A stretch of 64,000 bases of DNA from Lycium barbarum (lineage: Eukaryota > Streptophyta > Magnoliopsida > Solanales > Solanaceae), in NCBI RefSeq assembly GCF_019175385.1, contig NC_083343.1, positions 55,078,457-55,142,456 on the forward strand, given 5' to 3'. The notes beneath the pieces were generated by a model. That model did no database searches. It was not told the origin of the DNA and saw only the letters and a list, made by a program, of their open reading frames with translations. Shown here in pieces: positions 57,385-64,000 of the stretch. A program made the position numbers and the translations under genes. Every line of letters starts with the position of its first letter. The first letter of the stretch is position 1.

Positions 57385-58250
57385 CCAATAACTCACTATC
57401 CAGCGATGTCCCTTCATCACTGATTTCCTCTTTAGTCACTCCTGTTTTAGGGTTTCTCAAATTTTCACGGTTTCTATGAGCCCTATTCATTTTTCCTTTC
57501 GTAGTTACCGAAATCTTTGTGCTATCCTTTGCTTGCTTTGAGGTGAAAGGATTGTGATGGGAACTTGGGTAGCGCAAGTGGTGGTAAGAGGCGTGATGTG
57601 GTTTGGTTCATTGATGGGTGTGTGAATCAGTACGGGAGGAAATAAAGAATTATTGATGACGGTGATATGGATGATGTAGTATGGGTTGGTTGTGTCGTGG
57701 AAGAGTATGGGATAGTACGGACAGTCGTCGTCGGAGGAGTAGGAAATTTTGGGTTAGAGTTTGGTTTAGAAGTGGATTATGATGCGATTGAAAGGAGGAG
57801 AATTTTTTCGGCTTAAGTTGAAGAAAGGATGGAAGAAACATGTGTGTGAACAGGGTTCATAAAAGCTTTTCGGAAGAGATTGATTTGTTAGTTGCAGGTT
57901 TTCAAAGAGAGTCATTATTGCAAAAGACCTTCCTTTTCTCGATAAACCTTTAATGAAGGCTAGTTTTGACCAGAGTAAAGGGAATAGGTTGTACAAAGTG
58001 TTTCGTGGCTTGAATGTATAATTGATTACAAGGTATAGGATACACACCTGAAGTGTGAATGAATATCCATATGCAATTTTTCATTTCAAACCAATTATTG
58101 TGACATAATTATCCATTATACTTTATGAGATCAAAAGACTATCACAGTATAGGACATACAACCAAATGTACAAGATTGAGCAAAATATTATTTAATTAAG
58201 AACCTCATTCATTCTGAAGCAAATATTCTAGCCAATCATTGAGGGATAGT
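57385..58250 (-). pseudogene. SIRE env-like region, 5' part
   Basis: Between the end of pol and element B. On the - strand one frame opens near 57860 with a Pro/Ser/Thr-rich segment (NFLLLRRRLSVLSHTLPRHN in one frame, PKFPTPPTTTVRTIPYSS in another), typical of the start of SIRE env-like ORFs, but stops and shifts break it. It continues at 25836 after B. Low confidence in detail; position after RNase H is the main support. Confidence 0.45.
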
Positions 58251-58659
58251 TATGCAATCTTAATCATCCTCAACTCTAACCTATTCCTTTTAAAGTGGTC
58301 TCTTCCTAAGGCTTTTATGAAAATGTCTGCAATTTTTTTTTCAGTAGCACAAAGTTTAATTGAAATAAGATATTTTTCAACATTTTTCTTAAAAAGTGAT
58401 GTCTTATATCAATATGTTTAGTTCTCTTATGTTGAACATGATTCTTTGGAATATTAATAGCACTTGTGTTATCACAGAAGATGGAAACACAATCATTTTC
58501 CATACTAAAATCCTTTAATTATTGCCTGATCCATAACAACTGAGCACAACAAGAGGCAATAGCCACATACTTTGCCTCAGCAGTAGATAAGTGCATAGAG
58601 TTTTTCTTCTTGGTGGCCCAGGAGACCAAATATGATCCAAGAAAGTGTGCCATACATGT
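58251..58659 (-). pseudogene. SIRE RNase H, C-terminal part
   Basis: Read leftward from solo LTR G: SYLVSWATKKKNSMHLSTAE, then YVAIASCCAQLLWIRQ, then IFCDNTSAINIPKNHVQHKR and TKHIDIRHHF, which is copia RNase H. After a small shift near 58330 it ends KALGRDHFKRNRLEL...KIA and stops at about 58251. The Asp of FCDNTSA is present. It joins in sequence to 61107 once G and one CATGT copy are removed. Confidence 0.88.
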
Positions 58660-61101
58660 TGTTACACCTCGAAAAATTTTCGCGTCGTTTGCATTGTAAG
58701 TAAACTAAGTTAAGCTCGGAGAGGTCATGGAACCCTTATAAGGTTAATGAATACTCTTAACAAGTGTAAGCAAGTGTCTAAAGGTTCCGGGACCAAGCAA
58801 ATCGAAGAAAATAAGTTTTTTGAAAATTTGAAAAAAAGTTGGAAGAAATTTGGACAGAAATATTGGGGCAACTTTAGAGGGGTATATCTCTGGGTATATC
58901 AGGAGTTTTGAGGTGGTTCAAGAGCCTAAAATTAAGTTCGTCAAGTCTAGTTTCCAACGCAACAAACCGTTCGTCAATATGACATCGGAGTAGGGAGTTA
59001 GGGGAGTTTTAAAACGGACAGTCAGAGGAATACGAACTTTGGCGGAAAATCCGGGAAGCTCACTTAAAAACCCACTTATGGGGTGACCCGGCCCAACCCG
59101 AGCTTGGCACCTATAAAAGGGCCTCTACACTTCATTTTATTCATTTTTCTTCAACTCCACAACCCTCTAGAAATCTCCTAACATCTCCACTCATCTCTAG
59201 AATTTTCCACACTTCTCTCTCCATTATAAGAGTGTTCTTGAAGGTTCTCCACCATTCCAAACATTCTATACCATCACAAAAGAGGATCAAACTCCAAAAC
59301 CCCAAGCTAATTCATGGAGAAGGATTGTTCTTGTCTCTACTGAATATTGTGATGAATTTAGTCTTGAAAGAAGTTGAGTGGGGTGAAGTTCTTCTAGCGT
59401 AAGGTATGTTCTCCATCCTATTTCTCATGATTAAGTTGATTTGAAGGTTTAGCAAGTCCTATAAAATAACAGAATCATAGTAGAGAAGTTGCAAAGTATT
59501 AAAGTGAAGATGATGACTATGGAATGAATTTGAAAGGAGATTTTGGATTAATTTGAGATTAAATTGAATATAATTCTTTGATTATGGTATTGTGGATATT
59601 GTTATGGTTGGTTGAGAAATTGGGAAAAATATCGTGTGGGATGTTTTATGGAGTATATTGGTGTTGATGATGATGTTGTTGATATTAGTATTGCTAATGT
59701 TGTTTTTTTGTTTGTATTGTGATTTCGGGCCAGGGATATAAACAGGGGAGATGTTGCCCGGATTTTGATAGATTCTAAAGAAGTTTTATTTAAAGACTTA
59801 AGATAGGCATATGACAATAAGTCTAACAGTAGTATGATTTCTCGTGAATGTAGAATTACGAGCTCGGGAGAATAAACGTTAAGTAGTAGGGGACCAATCA
59901 GGTATGTTAAGGCTAGTCCCTTTCTTTCAAAAGGCATGATTCCTATGTTATGATTCCATATATGTTTCCATAACCTTCTTACTTCCAAAAGTTAGAAGTT
60001 CATGATTCTTAAAAGCTTCTTATGATACTAAAAATGAGATGTTTTCTATGATGAACATGATGATGATGATTTTAATTCTAGAAATTCCAAAGCTTATGAT
60101 TTTAATGCTATTATGAGATTAGTGAGCTTATTTCATGATTTTCTCGATTTTATTCATTGTTGTTGATCTCACCTTATAATAATTGTTCCTTCAAGGTGAG
60201 ATATAGCGATGATGATTGTTCCATAACATAAATCGGAGGTTACCAACCTTACATCTCTACGATAGAGTCGTAGCTTTTAGTTGGGCTCTCGTGCATGCTT
60301 GATGTATGATATTAACACCGTGCATATATGGTCGGGCTGCACCACTACGATGAGCGACTATGGATAATGATAGTAACATCGTGCCTATATGGCCGGGCAG
60401 CACCACTAGTGGGCGGCGTGAGATGGTTACCCCGGACGCGGGCTAATGATTATGTTATATATGTATATGAGAAATGTTTTCTCTTGAAAGCTAAGAATGC
60501 ATGGTTTTCGCCTTATGAGGCAATCAGATGTACATGTTATCTTTATCTCCTGCTATGTACTATATTTCTTATTATGTTGTTATTCATGCCTTACATACTC
60601 AGTACATTGTTCGTACTGACGTCCTTTTCTTGTGGACGCTGCGTTCATACCCGCAGGTAGATAGGTAGACAGACCTGATTCTTAGGAGCTTTATCAGCGG
60701 AGTGTCAGAAAGGCTCCAATTGTCCCGGAGCTGTAGCTTATTGGTACTACTCTTTTGTATGTATATACACTTGGGCATGGCAGAGTCCTGCCCCGTTCTT
60801 ATGGATTCATGTATTCTATCTAGAGGCTTGTAGACCGGTGCATGTATCTAGATATTTCGTAGTCTTAACAATACGTATTGATCTACAGTATATAGATAGT
60901 CTTGTTGGCTTATGTTTATGGGCATGGTTGTTGATGATTACATGAAGACGTGCCATTATTTTGTGATACATGTTCTTACAGAGTATGATACATATGAGCT
61001 AGCTTATGGCCCACCTAAATATGATTATGAGCTGTATGTTTAGAGATACTCGATAGGTTAGCTCCGGGTGCCTGTCATGGCCCTCTAGTTGGGTCGTGAC
61101 A
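58660..61101 (+). mobile_element. Element G: solo LTR of a gypsy-type retrotransposon
   Basis: 2442 bp, TGTTACACCTCG...GGGTCGTGACA, TSD CATGT at 58655-58659 and 61102-61106, inside RNase H of the SIRE element. TATA box CTATAAAAGG at 59111-59120. Two copies of a ~45-bp unit (ACCGTGCATATATGGTCGGG type, 60315-60410) recall the F minisatellite. Hairpin module at 60583-60658. No internal region. Confidence 0.93.
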
Positions 61102-61106
61102 CATGT

Positions 61107-62190
61107 AGTGCTCTTTCTATCCACCAAATACCCTGAATAATCATCATCAAGATATCCAACTAGGTTGAAGTTGCTGCCTCTTGGGTACCACAGTCCTAAC
61201 TCACTTAGTCCTTTCAAGTATCTCAAGATTCTTTTCACAGGTTTTAAGTGGGATTCCTTAGGATTTGATTGAAATCTAGCACAAATTTCCAAACTAAACA
61301 CTATGTCAGGTCTACTAGCAGCGAGATACAAAACAGGGCCAATCATACCTCTATACAGTTTTTGCTCGACAGGTGTACTGGGTTCATCTAGATCAAGTTT
61401 TGTTGCTGTAGCAATAAGAGTGTCAATTACCTTTGCATCTTCCATTTTGAACCGTTTGAGTAGTTCCTTGACATACTTTCGCTGATAGATTATTGTGCTA
61501 GTCGAGATTTTCTTGATTTGTAATTCCAAGAAGAAATTTAGTTCTCCCATCATGCTCACCTCAAATTCACTCCCCATCAGAGTGGCAAATTCTTTGGACA
61601 AGGACACACTTGTTGATCCAACAAAAATGTCATCCACATACACCTGCACAATTAACAAGTTCTTTCCTTTTACCTTCAAAAATTGTTGTCAATGTAACCT
61701 CTTGTGTGACCATGTGCCAAGAACAATTTTTACAGCCTCTAATACCATGCCCTTGGAGATTGTTTGAGCCCACAAAGAACCTTGTCAAGCTTGTAAATAT
61801 GATCAGGATGTTCAGCATCTTCAAACCCTGGAGGTTGTTTGACATACATTTCCTCTTTCAAGTACCCATTTAGGAAGGCATTTTTCACATCCATTTGATA
61901 GAGTGTGAATTCCATATGAGCAGCAAAGGCTATGAGGAGTCTTATTGCTTCTAGTCTTACCACTGGAGCAAAAGTTTCATCATAGTCTATACATTATTCC
62001 TAATTTTACCCTTGGACCACCAACCGTGCCTTGTTCCTTGTAACTGTTCCATGCTCATCCAGCTTGTTTCGGAACACCCACTTGGTTCCAATTATTGTTC
62101 TATTCCTTCGCCTTGGTTCAAGGTGCCATACCTTGTTTCTTGCGAACTTATTAAGTTCCTTCTGCATAGAACCAATCCAACCTGCATCTT
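61107..62190 (-). pseudogene. SIRE reverse transcriptase and RNase H start
   Basis: Read leftward: decayed start of RT, then [37 protein letters not shown] and [20 protein letters not shown] (62-61.7 kb), then VYVDDIFVGSTS (YVDD catalytic box), PGMIG-like LYRGMIGPVLYLAASRPDI and the start of RNase H (DDDYSGYLVDRKSTT), where G interrupts. Frameshifts near 61740 and 61690. Copies RNA into DNA in the intact family. Confidence 0.9.
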
Positions 62191-62762
62191 ACAAAGCTTC
62201 ATTAACTTTCTTTGGCTCAAAATTAGAAAAAAAAACATTAAAAGCAGATAAATTCTTTAAGCTAGATCTACGTGTTATTACAGATATTAGATATGTCGGG
62301 AAATTATCAATGCGATGAGATCCCTGATATTTATATCCTTTTCGAGTTAACCCTTGAGTGTTTCCTGCATTTTCATTTTGAGCATTATTGGGTGAACCAG
62401 TCTCATCAAGGGTTTCCTTAGATTTTCCCCCTGCCTGTGTAACAAAATCTTTAATGGTCGATGGACCAGGTTCATTATGTGGGTTACCTGTTTCATTACC
62501 ACTTTTCTGGCTTACTGTATAAGTCAATGGTATGGCTGAGTATAGGCTCCTCATCATCATTATCCTGCAACTGTTTCTCAGATATAATACTAGATTCATC
62601 AAAAATAACATGCACACTTTCTTCTATACACGTGGTCCTTTTATTAAATAACCTATAAGCTTTAATATTGTGTGAGTAGCCCATGAAAAATCCCTCATCA
62701 CTTATGGCATCAAATGTTCCTAAAGAGTTTTCCATTATTGTAAATGAAGCATATACATCCAA
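62190..62762 (-). pseudogene. SIRE integrase-RT linker
   Basis: Contains FDAISDEGFFMGYSHNIKAY and RLFNKRTTCIEESVHVIFDE, the usual end of the copia integrase region, followed by an acidic/Asn-rich linker (ETGSPNNAQNENAGN) with a frameshift near 62500. Confidence 0.85.
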
Positions 62763-63190
62763 AGGCTCTTAGGTGAGAGATGTTGGACTTTCTTCCTTTA
62801 AGTAATTCATAGGGAGTCGTTTCTAGAAATGACCTAGTCATGCATCTATTAAGTATGTAACATGCAGTGTAGATAGCTTCAGCCCAGAAATTTATAACAA
62901 GCATCATAGTCCCAACCATTTCTTCAAGAGTCTTATTCTTTCTTTCTACCACTCCATTTATTTGTGTGAGTCCGAGGTGAAGAAAGGTTATGGTCAATTC
63001 TATTTGTAGAATAGTATTCTTCAAATTTTGCATTTTTTTAAAATTCAGTTCCATGGTCAGATTTGATGGATGCTAGCTTATTCCCTAGTTCTGTTCTTCC
63101 ATTTTTTTTACACGAATTATAAAGGCATCAAATGCCGCATCTCTTGAAGCAAGAAATTAAATGTCTAGGTAAACCTTGTGAAATCATCAA
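62710..63190 (-). pseudogene. SIRE integrase core, with internal deletion
   Basis: Visible: SDHGTEF-like decayed second catalytic Asp region (about 63060), then NGVVERKNKTLEEMVGTMM (with the catalytic Glu region) and WAEAIYTACYILNRCM. Between 63187 and 63060 most of the part between the two catalytic Asp residues is shortened, so the core cannot fold normally. Confidence 0.8.
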
Positions 63191-63812
63191 CAATTATAAC
63201 ACATGTACCTTTTACCTCCATGGCTCATTACTCTAATTGGGTCACATAGATCAATATGGATCAGTTCAAGAGACTTGGTTGTGCTGAATACCTTCTTTGT
63301 TTTAAATGATGATCTGACATGTCTCCCCCTTGCACAAGCACTACAAACCTTATGATCCTTAAACTTAATGTTAGGCAAACCAATCACTAAGTTCTTGGAG
63401 ACTAGTTTGTTCATTTGGCCTAGGCTAGCATGGCCCAGCCTTTTGTGCCTTAGCAAAGGGTCACAGTCCATCACACTCAGACAAGTGAGATCATTGCTTG
63501 GTATGCCCATTATGTCAGCCTTGTACACATTCTTGTACCTTATGGCTGTTACAACTGTATTTCCTGTTTTGAGATTAGTAACATTGTAACCTGCAGACGT
63601 AAAAACTACCATGTTCCCCTGTCACATAGCTGTGAAATGCTCAGGAGGTTATACTGCAGTCCATCTACATGATATACATTGTCAATGACTTGTTCTTCTG
63701 ATCTGCCTATCTTTCCTATAGCTTTGACTTTTCCTTCTTGCCTCCTCCAGATGCCACATTCCCTCCTTTTACGCCTGAGAATGAGCAAAATTTTTGTATG
63801 TGTCTTGAGCAA
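63187..63812 (-). pseudogene. SIRE protease end, GAG-pre-integrase and integrase zinc region
   Basis: Frame 1 (63812-63606): VIDNVYHVDGLQYNLLSISQ and CDRG; frame 2 (63612-63187): VFTSAGYNVTNLKTG, then the HHCC region HKRLGHASLGQMNKL ... CSACARG and IHIDLCDPIRVMSHGGKRY (first integrase Asp; usual LCGP is LCDP). One frameshift near 63610. Confidence 0.88.
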
Positions 63813-64000
63813 GCATTATCCATGTAACAGTTTTACTTGCTTCCTTTCACTCTCACCTACAAAAACAATCAGAATTAGTCTTAGGAACCCAGACTAGCTT
63901 AGGTCCTTTTTCTTGAACAAATTAAAGGATGAATCAAATCTTTCTTTGTCCACTCTAGCAATACGTTAGAGAACCTGTTACAATTACATTTCCATCCATT
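63813..64000 (-). other. SIRE protease/gag junction, decayed
   Basis: Continues the SIRE element to the window edge; short stretches on the - strand suggest the region before the protease, but I cannot name motifs securely. Confidence 0.4.

Larger units (their letters stand above)
3234..64000 (-). mobile_element. SIRE-like Ty1/copia retrotransposon, host of all nested insertions (right end outside window)
   Basis: Order read on the - strand: gag/pre-integrase and integrase (63812 to about 62700), RT (62190 to 61107), RNase H (61107 and 58659-58251), an env-like 3' region (58250-57385 and 25836-25213), polypurine tract (25212-25191) and 3' LTR (25190-24494 and 3658-3234). Removing insertions D, B and G with one TSD copy each rejoins these pieces in order. 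The 3' LTR sums to about 1.1 kb; the 5' LTR and most of gag are beyond 64000. An extra env-like region between RNase H and LTR is a hallmark of the SIRE/Maximus lineage. The left LTR edge (TGATATTTTGCACG) is chosen because it starts with TG and follows unrelated DNA. The element is old and broken by stops, shifts and deletions. Confidence 0.8.

Overview
This is plant nuclear DNA. The ends of two host genes lie at the left edge; the rest is a nested stack of LTR retrotransposons. The protein families (GT47 exostosin, CLE peptide, Tekay-type Ty3/gypsy and SIRE-type Ty1/copia elements) point to a eudicot. The LTR style (TGTTA...GTGACA, about 2.2-3 kb) resembles what I know from Solanaceae; that placement is inference.

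Region 1 (1-3233): the C-terminal part of a GT47 glycosyltransferase gene (+), a short locus of diverged tandem repeats, a small intact gene (-) for a CLE45-like signalling peptide, about 1.1 kb of AT-rich intergenic DNA, and a possible CACTA-type transposon end.

Region 2 (3234-64000): one SIRE-like copia element on the - strand, running out of the window on the right, is the landing pad. Its 3' LTR is split by element D (3659-24488), its env-like 3' region by element B (25837-57384), and its RNase H by solo LTR G (58660-61101). D holds solo LTR E (4253-6608) and the apparently non-coding element F (12944-21812). B holds element A (32684-43685) in gag and element C (46752-56757) in its right LTR. 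All seven secondary insertions have 5-bp target-site duplications that can be read (one has a mismatch), so the order of events is clear: SIRE first, then D, B and G, then E and F into D and A and C into B.

Elements A, C and D are recognisable Tekay chromoviruses (gag, protease, RT, RNase H, integrase, C-terminal chromodomain-like tail), all with broken reading frames. B keeps only pieces of gag, protease and the integrase tail around about 2.5 kb of unrelated purine-rich sequence. F has no recognisable protein and carries a 5S rRNA-like segment. A is very young: its LTRs are 2915 bp each and I count 9 differences. No element can make a complete polyprotein.

The most interesting signals are RNA-structure-like. 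A hairpin just downstream of the primer-binding site in A, B, C, D and F carries a self-complementary loop that differs between elements (GTGCAC, GCGCGC, GCCGGC, GCGC), like retroviral dimerisation kissing loops. A conserved set of three hairpins with compensating changes occurs in all twelve LTR copies. Short palindrome arrays sit just upstream of the TATA box in several LTR families.
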